Below are positions 10,430 to 20,358 of a stretch of DNA of 64,000 bases, in pieces. Every line of letters begins with the position of its first letter. The stretch's first letter is position 1. Below the pieces are notes generated by a model. It saw only the letters and a program-made list of their open reading frames with translations, ran no database searches and was not told the origin of the DNA. The stretch spans positions 1,116,001 to 1,180,000 of the forward strand of contig JAGTXZ010000009.1 of assembly GCA_018398575.1 (NCBI GenBank), written 5' to 3'. A program made the translations under genes and the position numbers. The DNA comes from Ampelomyces quisqualis. Its lineage: Eukaryota > Ascomycota > Dothideomycetes > Pleosporales > Phaeosphaeriaceae.

Positions 10430-11540
10430 ACAAACAACTTGCATCTTATCTTATGAATTATTATATCCTACTTACTTTTCTGTTTTAGATAACTCTAGGA
10501 AAGTAGCTCAAAACATCAAGGTAGCTATATAGACTTCCTAAAAGGATAAGTATAAAGCTTTATCTACTGTACGCCTAAATTGGGGTCGCGTTCGTTAAGG
10601 GACCGTATTCCGAAGATCTGATCGAGATAGAGACTCTTAAGCAGTTTAAGTGCAACGTTTACGAATGTATAGATAGGGTCTAGTGTTTCCCTAAGGTATG
10701 TAAATTTGTACGGAATAATTATACCTTAATAGTATAAAAAAGAGCGAGGCATAATAGTACCTTTGTAACAAGGCATAATATCTGTCTGTTTAGAGCTAAC
10801 ATTCTAGGGTGCAGATATATAGTAGACCTTAACTACGCGTTCTTTTTCTCTAATAGGAAAATGTTTGTGTAGTACTAGCAACATAATACTGTATTGTTTA
10901 TAGGTATTATAATTGAGAACCAATTAACGCACTAGCCTGGAAAGAGTAGCTATAATCTTATTGTTAACAAAGCTTGCAGTATATCGCAATGCTAGAAGAG
11001 AGTTGTAAGTAGCTAGATTATATATATTTAGAACAATTTATACAGAACAGCTGTAAGGTATAAGACGATATAAGTACTTTTAACATTATACACACTAGGG
11101 TAAAAATATAGTCCAAAAGACCTAGCGCAGTATTAACATAGACTAGAGCATTGTATAAATTTACTCTTTTATACTACACCTACGTCAAGAGTTTTGTCTT
11201 TAAAACCTCTGCCCTAGCCTGCTCTTCGCGCCCTAACATGCGCCTACCTTACACTATAACCTGCCTTAGCTATTAGCTTCTCTTGCTTTGTTACAATTTT
11301 AAATTGCAAAAAAATACAAGAAGCAATAGTAGTTACTACAGATTATCCTTAGCAATTAATATAGTTTATGTAGTAATTATCATAAGTTGTAGTATTAGTT
11401 TAGCTGTAACTTACGACTCTCTTCAGCCTACCTTATACCTGTATATTATTGTATTTACCTTAGCGAAGATGACGCATCTGAGTATCACGATTGGTGGTTG
11501 GAGAATCATAAAACCACGTTGAAATTCAGCCCGATCTATA
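10430..11540. repeat. AT-rich island, probably a decayed (RIP-mutated) repeat
   Basis: Composition changes sharply to AT-rich with very frequent TA, TAG and CTA steps and stops in all six frames, unlike the flanking DNA. This look is typical of repeat-induced point mutation, in which C-to-T changes erase transposons. A short readable stretch near 10587-10681 (FVKGPYSEDLIEIETLKQFK) hints at a former coding sequence, but I cannot assign a family. No terminal repeats were found by eye. The island ends about 170 bases before the HET gene start. Confidence 0.55.
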
Positions 11541-11713
11541 AATAAACAGCAAAAGGAGTGGCTGTATACCCCACTATTCGAGCACTCCATGTCCTCGGCG
11601 ATATGGCAGCTGGACTCCGATCAAAGAATCTTGCCCAAGTTGCAGCTTTTCCACTGTTCCTACCGTCTACCGTGATAATTCTAGTTTGCGGACCACGCGC
11701 TCAAACCTGCAGC

Positions 11714-13594
11714 ATGGACTGTGATACCCAATACGTCTATGCTCCATGTCGATCCAACCACTTCCGTCTATGCCGCTTTGTTTCCGACGAAGATTATCTA
11801 TCAGCCGTGCTCGAGACGTTCCCCGTTGATGGACCCCGTCCCCCGTACAGCGCACTCTCTTACACTTGGGGCGGTGTTGATGATGTAGACAAAAGCTGGG
11901 CGATCCGGGTTAACGATGAACAACTCTCCACCCTCAATTCGCTGCGCCCCTTTTTCCAATCACTGCGACTGCGAGAAAATTTACTAGATGGAACATGGTG
12001 GTGGATCGACTCTATCTGCATCGACCAATCGAACACCAATGAGCGCGACGAACACGTGCGACGCATGGGAAACACCTACCAGAACGCGCACAGCGTGATC
12101 ATATGGCTAGGCGAAAAATCGCATGACAGCGACTGTGCTATCGACTTTCTCTACCATCTAGGTAAGACGCATCGATCGAAGCAAAATCATGATGATCTAC
12201 GTATGACCCTTCAAGAATCTGAGTACGACGCCAAATGGGTTGCACTCAAGCACTTTTTTCTCCGGCGATGGTGGTCACGAATGTGGACTGTACAAGAATC
12301 GGTGATACCTTCGGACATCGTATTCTGGTGTGGAACGCGGCCTATCCATAGAAATGTCCTGTTCTCCGCCCTACTTGTGGCAGACAGTTGTAACAGGACT
12401 GGATTCAAAGATTCGGCCGCGTTTCCGCAAGCATGGAATAGGAGAAGGGCATGGCTATTGCACAAGATCGTGCAGAATTCAGAACGATCATTCAGTTTGT
12501 CTCTCTTAGCATTGGCGGCATACTTCTGTAGCAACGACGTCACAGACCCCAGGGATCGCCTTTACGGTCTCATGGGTCTTTGTACTCTCGATCATGGCCT
12601 GCAGATCAACTACTCGCAGAGCGTCGAGGAGGTGTATCTGCGTTTCGCGAGGTCGTTCATCGAGCAGCACAAATCATTGGACATCATTGTATTTGCCGCG
12701 CTATTTGTTGCCTCGAGCTCGAGCTCGCTACCATCGTGGGTCCCCGACTGGCGGGCAAGGGTAGACCCCCTGGCAGTGCCGCTGATGGCGAGTCAAAGTT
12801 CTACCGATTTCGTGGGAAATCTGCGACCTCCGAGGACGGTTAGTTTCAAGGGTATACCTCTGCGCTACACGGCATCTGGATCGAGGCTAACTGTATGTAA
12901 ACTCGACGGCTCGACGCTTCTCGTCCGTGGATGCATAATCGACACGATCGATGGAATAGCCGGATCACGCAGTTCCAAACTCGTTCAAAGCTTACAGACA
13001 TACTCCCTGTCTTCTCCTACAGCTCACTCGTCAATTAAGCGTCTCACTCGAGTTTGCAGATGCCTGGTTCTCGATCGTGAAGATCGATATTTGATATACG
13101 CAATGCCGATAGAGCGATTTTACGAAGAGTTCTTGAATTTATGTTTTCTTGCCATGTCCGTAACACCTGGCATTGTGCACAAGGAATTCAACGTATGGTT
13201 CCAAGCCACGCGCTCGCTCCTCATACACGGAAGTACATTCGAAGCCGTTCTTACCGACGCCTATGATACAGACATCGATGTGTTCGTTCGATCTGCCCGA
13301 CGGCAGGATGAATACATCCAGAACTCATTTTACGGCCGGTTCTACGACACTGTTGAGCGCATGGAGATGCGTCTGATGACAAGCTGGAACGGGCGCCTCG
13401 GCATGGCGCCCGCAAAGGCATTAAAAGGAGATCTAGTGTGCATACTCTTCGGATGCAGTGTACCTGTGATACTTCGAAGGTCTGAACTTGGAGAAAGCTT
13501 CACTTTGGTGGGAGAATGTTTTATCGAAGGGTGCATGGGAGGCGAAGCTCTATTACGAGGCGATGTCGAAGAAGTGTCGTTTCCTATCATATGA
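11714..13594 (+). CDS. Heterokaryon incompatibility (HET) domain protein
   Basis: 626 residues from the preferred ATG at 11714. An in-frame ATG at 11603 would add 37 residues that are not HET-like. The HET domain runs from about residue 44 to 195 with all landmarks in order: PYSALSYTWGG, NSLRPFFQSLR, WWIDSICIDQSNTNERDEHV and AHSVIIWLGEKS. Then come FFLRRWWSRMWTVQE and DPRDRLYGLMGL, where these proteins contact the rest of the fold. The C-terminal ~300 residues are the variable effector/sensor part, with no repeats (no WD40, ankyrin or NACHT). Such proteins trigger programmed cell death when incompatible nuclei or proteins meet during hyphal fusion. They form large, fast-evolving families, often next to AT-rich repeats, as here. 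No intron is needed: the frame is open throughout. Confidence 0.9.
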   Translation: MDCDTQYVYAPCRSNHFRLCRFVSDEDYLSAVLETFPVDGPRPPYSALSYTWGGVDDVDKSWAIRVNDEQLSTLNSLRPFFQSLRLRENLLDGTWWWIDSICIDQSNTNERDEHVRRMGNTYQNAHSVIIWLGEKSHDSDCAIDFLYHLGKTHRSKQNHDDLRMTLQESEYDAKWVALKHFFLRRWWSRMWTVQESVIPSDIVFWCGTRPIHRNVLFSALLVADSCNRTGFKDSAAFPQAWNRRRAWLLHKIVQNSERSFSLSLLALAAYFCSNDVTDPRDRLYGLMGLCTLDHGLQINYSQSVEEVYLRFARSFIEQHKSLDIIVFAALFVASSSSSLPSWVPDWRARVDPLAVPLMASQSSTDFVGNLRPPRTVSFKGIPLRYTASGSRLTVCKLDGSTLLVRGCIIDTIDGIAGSRSSKLVQSLQTYSLSSPTAHSSIKRLTRVCRCLVLDREDRYLIYAMPIERFYEEFLNLCFLAMSVTPGIVHKEFNVWFQATRSLLIHGSTFEAVLTDAYDTDIDVFVRSARRQDEYIQNSFYGRFYDTVERMEMRLMTSWNGRLGMAPAKALKGDLVCILFGCSVPVILRRSELGESFTLVGECFIEGCMGGEALLRGDVEEVSFPII

Positions 13595-13977
13595 TACATA
13601 GTACGACAATGTTCCCTTTATTTGAATGTGCTTAAATCATAATGGGAAATTCAGATGCAAGCAATTTCCTGACAGGAAAATCCAACTACGTCCAGGATAA
13701 AACGAAAGACATCACCAAGGATGTATGAAAAAATGACTCCCAATGATTTACGTATTCTGCGTTACACGTCGGTGTCATTCTCCAAGTTAGGCTCCAATCC
13801 TAGTGTGTAGCGCGTGGTTCCCAGCCCGATACTGGTATTTCTCTAGTAAAGATACTCGATTGGTATTGCAGGCGGGAGTATTGTTGATGGAGCAAAAGCG
13901 TCAGAAGATTGGTATTTTCAGATTCGTACGCTTCGATACCGGAGACCCACATGTATCAGTCGCCCGAATTGTTGCCG
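13595..13977. other. Intergenic, nothing recognised
   Basis: 3' flank of the HET gene and of the remnant that follows. No coding frame stands out. Confidence 0.4.
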
Positions 13978-14773
13978 TCAACGAAGTTGTAGCCGTAACT
14001 GTAGGCCGTCCTGGTCGTCCCACTGTCCTTTGACTTTCTCATTCCGGATCGTGCGACTAGACCCAGGTGCGCTAATAACCACGCATACATCTTCCCAAGG
14101 GTGCGCCAAATCAGTCCGTGAATTTCCCAAGGCAGCTTGCTTTAGCCTGTCGAGGGTTTTCTTGCTAATACGTCTCAGCCCACAAGCAAGTTCTCCTCTC
14201 TTGAAGATAAAGCCCCTATTGAATCCACCACTCTCGATTCGGAAGTTATATTCATTGCGACGGAAGACTGAAAATGATAGATTCATACCCTCACTATGTT
14301 GTCCAATCTGTCCGGAGTCGTAGGCTTTAGACGTGGCTCCGGTGCCGAGCGTCCCGTAGGGCAGGGTAGCTTGGAAATTGGGCACTTTCAATCCTTCGAC
14401 GCAGAAGCCATTCTTTTCATATTGGAAACGAATGAATCTGAGTATTCTTGTGGGCCGTGATGAGAATCACGCACTCCTCTTGCCGCAGTGTGGAACTAGC
14501 TCGAATCGTTTTTAAATGACTGGAAGATGCCATCTCTCCTGTATCAAGTTAGTGACAGTGGCCGCATGATGTATGTACTCTCTTGCCAGTTCTGACAGGT
14601 CTCTCGGAACGCTTCGTCAAGTTTCCAGTCTGAGACGTATTTCTCGGTGCAGTTGAGGTACTTGATATTTGGGGGCCTAGACCCCCGTATTCGTCGTCAA
14701 AAGAGTCATCAGAATCGCTGGCATAGTCGTCTGAGCCAACGTATTGGTGAGGATGTGACGACATTTCGAGCAA
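13978..14773 (-). pseudogene. Remnant resembling a fungal GHKL-type (HSP90/histidine-kinase-like) ATPase protein
   Basis: Minus strand. The readable core (from ~14440 to 13978) is FQYEKNGFCVEGLKVPNF followed by LPYGTLGTGATSKAYDSGQI, QHSEGMNLSFSVFRRN, FRIESGGF and a later HPWEDVCVVI. The order GTGATSK ... GQH-EGM recalls the ATP lid of GHKL ATPases in large fungal proteins (inference from motif shape). Upstream, a short acidic segment (DDYASDSDDSFDDEYGGLGP) lies in another frame. An intron with a CACTAAC branch site and a GATACAG acceptor can join it to a frame reading ECVILITAHKNTQ, but that frame hits a stop just before FQYEKN. A one-base frameshift would be needed, and the N-terminal half of such an ATPase is missing. 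I therefore call it a broken fragment; a missed short intron or sequencing error are alternatives. Confidence 0.4.
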
Positions 14774-15280
14774 GGGTCTGCATCGAAGGATCTACTATCT
14801 GAGTAAACGATTCCTCTGTTGATGCTGGGCGGAACGACGCGGATTGAGAATTTTAAAGAAGGGACTGCTTCAATCGCGGTGGAAGGCTTCACACGCATGA
14901 ATGCAGAGTGCTCAACGCATGCTTGAGAATTTGTCACATCAAAGTACCTACAGCTGTGCCACCGGGTGCCGCAAACGTGCATCAGGACCATGGGACTCGG
15001 GAGTAGTCACACCACTCAAGCTGCACAAGCAGAGCACAGATAGTGCTGGCTGCTGCGCCCGACGGGAAGTGCTAGAAAATTACAAATGGTGACGCTGCAT
15101 AAGTACTTTGATCGATAGTGTGTTCTGGCTGGGATTCAAAATGACAGGAATATGAGCAAAACAGCAAGACATTTCAGTTCAATTGAATTCAGACAACAGC
15201 CAATGAGTAGCCTTGTTGATCCTTTCGATGCCCCAGTCAATCGCTCGTATATACCGTACTAGCAGATGGCGCAACAGCAT
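14774..15280. other. Intergenic, nothing recognised
   Basis: About 500 bases between the remnant and the 3' end of the GH3 gene. No supported feature. Confidence 0.4.
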
Positions 15281-17644
15281 TCACACCATCGTAACAGTCG
15301 CATTACCCCTCAAATCACTCGAGCTGGAACCAACATGCACAATAAACTCGCCCTTTTCAACCACATACTGCATCTTCCTGTTCCACAAACCCCACTGGCC
15401 CACATCCAGCTCAACGCTCACTTCTACCGTTTCTCCCGCCTTGACAAGCACCTTTTTGAAACCCTTGAGCTCCTTGTTCGGCACGACAATGCTGGCAAAA
15501 ACATCCTGCACGTAGATCTGCACGACTTCCTTTCCGTCCACTGGCGAAGTGTTCGATACACTAACGGTCGCAGTGATGACATCGCTTGCGCTGACTTCAG
15601 TCTTGGAAAGCTTGACATTCGAGTACGTGAAATTGGCGTATGACAACCCGTAGCCGAATTCGTAGAGTGGCTGGGGCGTGTTGAGCACGTATTGGTGGCC
15701 AAATTGCAAGGTGCCGTTTGGCAGAATAGCTCCGGCATCAGTGGAGCGTCCCGAGTTCAGATAGTCATAGTACGTCGGGAGCGTACCGACATCATGTGGG
15801 AACGAGACAGATAGTTTGCCGGACGGGCTTACGTAGCCGAAGAGGACGTCAGCTAGACCGTTTCCGCCTTGTTCACCGGGGTAAAACTGCTGTACTAGAG
15901 CTGCAGCATTTTCCGAGATCCAGGGCTCGGTGACTGGCTTGCCAGAGGAGTATACCACGACCGTGGGCTTTCCGGTTTCAATAATGGCTTGCACGAGCGG
16001 GCCCATGGCGCCGACGAGGTTGAGAGACGCTACGTCAACGTGCTCACCCGTTGTGGCGTTCAGACCTTGCCAGAGCTCGCCTTGGTCGCGGGACCAGGTT
16101 CCCACGACGACGATGGCGACATCTGCGGCTTCGGCTACGGCAACTGCGTCTGGGATTCCAGACTGGTCATTTGACCAGCGCTCGCAGCCTTGAGCATAGG
16201 TCACTGTGCCGTTAGTAGCGTGCTGGATGCCTTGCAGTGGTGTAACATTGGTAGGATTGTACTGCGATCGGTAGACGACATAGTCTCCAAGGTTCGTGAT
16301 GTTCGCCATCGGACCAATGACTGCGATCTTTGCGGATTTGGGCAATGGAAGAGTGCTGTTCTTGTTCTCGAGAAGCACAATCGACTCGGCTTCCATCTGT
16401 CGTGCAAGCTGCACACTCTCCTCAGTATGAACAATCGCCTTTGTCGCATTGTCCGAAACACCTAGGTAAGGATTTTCGAAAAGACCCATCTCGAACTTGG
16501 CACGCAGTTGTCGTGACACAGCCCGGTCGACCACCTCGATGTCGATTTTGCCCTCTTCGATAAGCTGAGGTATCATTTCGTAGTTGTAAGAGCCGCCACC
16601 CATCTCTACATCATTACCATTCGGTAGCGCCATTAGTGTAACAGATTCTTTGTCGATTGGCTTGTCGGCAGTCTTACACTGGCAGAGCTTGAAAGCACAG
16701 CACAAGCGGTCTGTAGCTCCCGCATCTGAAGTGACCCAGTACTTGTAGCCCCACTCTTTGCGCAAGATAGTTTCCTGAAGATGATCGTCGGCCACTGAAG
16801 GGATGCCATCGTAGCTATGGTATGCTCCCATGATGTTCCAAGCGCCCGCATCTATAATGGCACGCTTAAAAGATGGTAGCCAAGTCGTGCGGAGCTCGCG
16901 CTCTCCTCCATGAACAGGTCCGGTGTTGAGACCTTGTTCCGGCGCACTGAAGCCCGCAAAATGCTTCACTGTCGCACTGACGTTGAGGCTTTGAATGCCC
17001 TTGACGTATTGGTATCCCATCTCGCCAGAAAGGAAGGCGTCTTCCCCAAATGTCTCTTCCACTCGGCCAAAACGCAGTTCTCGTGCGAGGTCGACGACTG
17101 GAGCGAAAATCTGGTTGATACCAATTGCTTGACTTTCTTTCGCGATGACAACAGCCATCTTATGGATTAGTTCCGGATCCCATGAGCATGCGTATGCGAT
17201 GGGACTGTTGAAGATCGTCGCGTTCCCATATAGAACTCCGTGGATGCCTTCTGTTTGTGTCAAGGCAGGTATACCGAGTGTGGTATTGTGCACCAGGTAG
17301 TCTTGTGCTCTCTTGATACCAGCGCTGATCCATTCAGGTGGCATTGCATAGCCGACATAGAATTGACCGGCGCGTACCTTGAAGTTCCACTCAAGTCCGG
17401 AGCTGTTGAAGGTGTTTGTGGTGACGTTGATCCAGTTTGAGATGTCTCCTTGGATGAGCTGTGCTGTCTTCTCCTCGATTGTCATACGTGAAAGAAGATC
17501 GGACACTCTGTCATCGACCGAAGCCGACGGATTCTTGTAAGTGGCATTGGCGGCCTGTTGCCTACGAACAAGATCGTAAGCATCGGTAGGCAGTGATAGC
17601 AACCCTCCTATAAGGAACGCTGTCTTCAATATAAGTTTCGTCAT
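15281..17644 (-). CDS. Secreted GH3 glycoside hydrolase (beta-glucosidase/beta-xylosidase type)
   Basis: Single exon, 787 residues. Signal peptide (MTKLILKTAFLIGGLLSLPT) with a possible KEX-like site (VRRQQ). The GH3 N-domain runs from about residue 45 (DLLSRMTIEEKTAQL) through RVEETFGEDAFLSGEMG, TVKHFAGFSAPEQGLN and MGAYHSYDGIPS. The nucleophile Asp is in WVTSDAGATDRLC, where many relatives have SDW or SDY. The C-domain contains AVIGPMANIT and the probable acid/base Glu in WSRDQGELWQG. A fibronectin-III-like tail follows (LYEFGYGLSYANFTYSNV, then KELKGFKKVLVKAGE). Many N-glycosylation sequons fit secretion. It should hydrolyse beta-linked glucosides or xylosides from cell-wall polymers; specificity cannot be read from sequence alone. 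With the CE5 esterase 8 kb away it could contribute to hemicellulose use, but the two are not a cluster. Confidence 0.92.
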   Translation of the reverse strand: MTKLILKTAFLIGGLLSLPTDAYDLVRRQQAANATYKNPSASVDDRVSDLLSRMTIEEKTAQLIQGDISNWINVTTNTFNSSGLEWNFKVRAGQFYVGYAMPPEWISAGIKRAQDYLVHNTTLGIPALTQTEGIHGVLYGNATIFNSPIAYACSWDPELIHKMAVVIAKESQAIGINQIFAPVVDLARELRFGRVEETFGEDAFLSGEMGYQYVKGIQSLNVSATVKHFAGFSAPEQGLNTGPVHGGERELRTTWLPSFKRAIIDAGAWNIMGAYHSYDGIPSVADDHLQETILRKEWGYKYWVTSDAGATDRLCCAFKLCQCKTADKPIDKESVTLMALPNGNDVEMGGGSYNYEMIPQLIEEGKIDIEVVDRAVSRQLRAKFEMGLFENPYLGVSDNATKAIVHTEESVQLARQMEAESIVLLENKNSTLPLPKSAKIAVIGPMANITNLGDYVVYRSQYNPTNVTPLQGIQHATNGTVTYAQGCERWSNDQSGIPDAVAVAEAADVAIVVVGTWSRDQGELWQGLNATTGEHVDVASLNLVGAMGPLVQAIIETGKPTVVVYSSGKPVTEPWISENAAALVQQFYPGEQGGNGLADVLFGYVSPSGKLSVSFPHDVGTLPTYYDYLNSGRSTDAGAILPNGTLQFGHQYVLNTPQPLYEFGYGLSYANFTYSNVKLSKTEVSASDVITATVSVSNTSPVDGKEVVQIYVQDVFASIVVPNKELKGFKKVLVKAGETVEVSVELDVGQWGLWNRKMQYVVEKGEFIVHVGSSSSDLRGNATVTMV

Positions 17645-17875
17645 TGCGTCGGTTTTTCGAACGGGCCGTAGGATGTTGAAGCATAGACTTTCTGTCTACA
17701 TCTTATATTATTTTACAAGTTTTCGGCGCGTCCTGTGTGCTTCTACTGGCGATTTGGTCGCGGTTCGATCTACGGATGATTGAGGACCGAGATCTGCTCC
17801 CTTATATTAATGCGCCTGAACCAGGATCCTACGATGTCATATTCGGAGATGAACAGGGCCGATCGCTGCGGGAGA

Positions 17876-18217
17876 CGTTATTGCCCAATGCCCACCCCCA
17901 TATGAGTTATTACCCACCCCCCTAAGACACCACCAAGGCCAAATCAGCCAACCATCGTAAGTGAATCTAGCCCCACACTCACATTAGGTTAGGCCTAAAA
18001 GTCTAAATTTTGAACTTGTTAAAATCCTCTACTTTAACAGCACAAAGAAGCACTTTAAGGACAACTTGTTTTAATTTTTTTTCACGTATAAAATCTGCGT
18101 GATTAAAACACCTATTTTGCTTTCTAGACACAGGAAAAAATTAGATTTGTAGGTGGCTTTGAAGGGCTTCAAGACGAGTGCTTATAGGGGTGGGTAATAT
18201 GGGGGTGGGCAATAACG
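17876..18217. mobile_element. MITE-like element with inverted terminal repeats
   Basis: About 340 bp bounded by an imperfect inverted repeat. The left arm (17876-17925) and the reverse complement of the right arm (18181-18217) share CGTTATTGCCCA, then CCCCCATAT, then TACCCACCCC and TAAG. The left arm carries two ~7-base insertions, one of which is a local duplication (CCCAATGCCCA). The interior is AT-rich with no coding capacity, as expected of a non-autonomous DNA transposon. A weaker match outside the arms (CGGGAGA versus CGGGAAAT) suggests the true ends may lie slightly further out, so target-site duplications are not resolved. Family unknown. Confidence 0.55.
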
Positions 18218-19063
18218 ATTTCCCGGTCGCTGCACCGCGTGGCCGACGAGATTGTGGGCCTACCCAGAACATGCAGAAAGAAAGCTGAGTGCAGCCAGGA
18301 CGGCATGCCGCAACCCTCAATGTGACAGGGCTTCCATTGAACGATAACATAAATCCTCATAAAATGAGCTAGGAATGCTCATCGAAATGATGAACTGCCC
18401 CGATGTGTCAATTTGGTGGGTTTTCAGGGCTTTAGAAGCTTATTGGAGGGAGAAAGTTGTGGCGGCACTCCGCGCAGAATACCCGACTCCGCAACTAAAC
18501 CCCAGATCTTCTCACAGCCTTCCAGCTAACTAGATCTGTTCTAGAAGGTCTATTAATGGTCACGGCACTGAGGGTCGACATTCCGAGAGCAGACGTGTCG
18601 TGATGAGTCCGCGATGAGAAATAAGCGAGGCAAATCCTATCTAGGTATTCAGTTACGGAGTAGGCAAAGAACAAAAATCATTTAGTAGTGTAACATTTGC
18701 AAAAAGCTGGGCAGTCGAATAGCCGTTGCTGTAGGCAAAGAATCTTGCCTCGATTATCTCACCAGGATGGTGTAAGTACAAGGGCAAAAGTGCGATTATA
18801 GCTCAATGTTGTATGATTGTACATCTCATCAAAAGCATGACTATAATACCTATCTCCTCATCGCTATTTCATTCCCATCCCATCCTATCCACACATCTTC
18901 AACACACCAAAACGCCGCCCAAATACTTTAAGGTATATCCAAGCGCCAGAACCTTGGCCCGTGTACATAACGCTAATATCAAACATCAAAAGACAATTAC
19001 CAGCCATCTTGAATCGGGAGACAAAGTTGTGAATGGAATGAAATGACGGCACAGAACCATGGC
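18218..19063. other. Intergenic between the inverted-repeat element and the wall-type protein gene
   Basis: About 850 bases, no gene recognised; holds the 3' flank of the minus-strand Ser/Thr-rich gene. The 231 bases on the other side of the element (17645-17875) are the GH3 promoter. Confidence 0.4.
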
Positions 19064-20358
19064 TCAGACAAGTACAACAAGCGGTACGAAGAATGCTACC
19101 CACCACACTCGCTCCTTGCTTCCCGTACCGAATGTACTGCTCGATCCGCCTACGCTAGGTGCGGGCGGTATGCTGGTGTTTTGTGTGGTCGCGGAGGAAG
19201 CGCGCGATGAGGTGGTGCGGAGGGTTGAGGAAGCGGGGGATGAGGGTCTTGGAGATGATGCTGTGCTCTCTGGTGCAGAAGTCGAAGTCTGGGAGGAAGA
19301 TGCATAGCTTGTGGCAGCTGACGAAGCTGCAGGTGCGATAGAAGACTGCGCACTGGAAGCTGCCGAGGCGATGTATGACAAAGTCCTGGATGCAGGTGGT
19401 ATCGCAGACGTGGAGATGTCCAGCGTGAATGGACGCGACGTAGCAGAGCTAGAAACTGAAGGGACGACGGCGGAGGTTGTAGCTTGCGAAGACTGTACAG
19501 ATGTCGCAGCAGATGACTGCACGGGCGGGACGATGCCGGGTGTCAACGATGGCAGGAGAACGCCGGGAGTGTACAACGGAACGACACCCGGAGTGGAAGA
19601 AGGTACCACTCCAGGAATATAAAGCTGAGACTGGACCTGGATAAGTGCTACAGCAGATGGTACGGAAGCTGCTGAAACAAGAGAGCTCGTGTGGACAGGT
19701 GCCGGGATGATCGGTGTATTCGATGGTGGTGCCAAAGTCGAAAGAGTACGGGGACTTGCAGTGGAGTATGTAGCCTGTAGCACGTTGCTCGTAGGAGGTA
19801 GAACCACGTAGAAAGAGTTGCTCGGTGACCAGCTGTTTTTGGAAGACGGTGATGGTACAGGAAGTGGTACGACGGGGTAACTTGATGTTGGCACTGCGGC
19901 CGTGGCGGATGAATTATGAACCGCAGGAACCGAGAAGGCCGGTGCAGCAACGACAACTGAAAAAGTTGGAAGTAGCGCTGGCTTTGAGCTGCTCGGTATG
20001 CTTGGTGGGGAGACGTAGAACGAGTTATCGGTTGACCAGCTCTCCTTGGACGAAGTTGGGCGGCTAGGTACTGGCGAAGATATGGCGACAATGCCAGTGG
20101 CAGTTTGGTATCCTCCGGAAGCCATTGCAGAAGTATTCTTCTTGCTCTCACATGGTTCATCTGCTGATGATGATGGAATGGAGTATCCAGCGATCGTTGA
20201 TGGTGTGCTGTTGGGTAACGTTTGAGCAGCTGCGGAGAGGATCAGTTTGAATGATCCATGCGATCCGATTATCAATACTAACAGCTTGTATGTGATAGAT
20301 GGGCCGTTTCGTATGCTGACACGCCTGCCGACAGTGCGATGAGCATCGTGGTCCGCAT
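19064..20358 (-). CDS. Ser/Thr/Pro-rich secreted, probably wall- or membrane-anchored protein
   Basis: Two exons: 20358-20283 and 20229-19064, 413 residues. The short first exon encodes a signal peptide (MRTTMLIALSAGVSA). The intron starts GTTAGT and ends CTCCGCAG, and splicing keeps phase. The body is almost entirely Ser, Thr, Ala, Pro and Val, as in heavily O-mannosylated wall proteins. It contains two or three copies of a motif like SSKESWSTDNSFYVSPPS / SSKNSWSPSNSFYVVLPP and a run of short VVPSSTPGVVP-type repeats. The C-terminus ends in a hydrophobic tail (VWWVAFFVPLVVLV) preceded by a small-residue stretch, which fits a GPI-anchor signal or a tail anchor. No catalytic domain is seen; a structural or adhesive wall role is inferred. 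Confidence 0.7.

Noticed and set aside
7421..18217. A hemicellulose-degradation gene cluster (CE5 plus GH3)
   Set aside because: The two genes are 7 kb apart and on opposite strands, with unrelated genes between them; no transporter or regulator is present.
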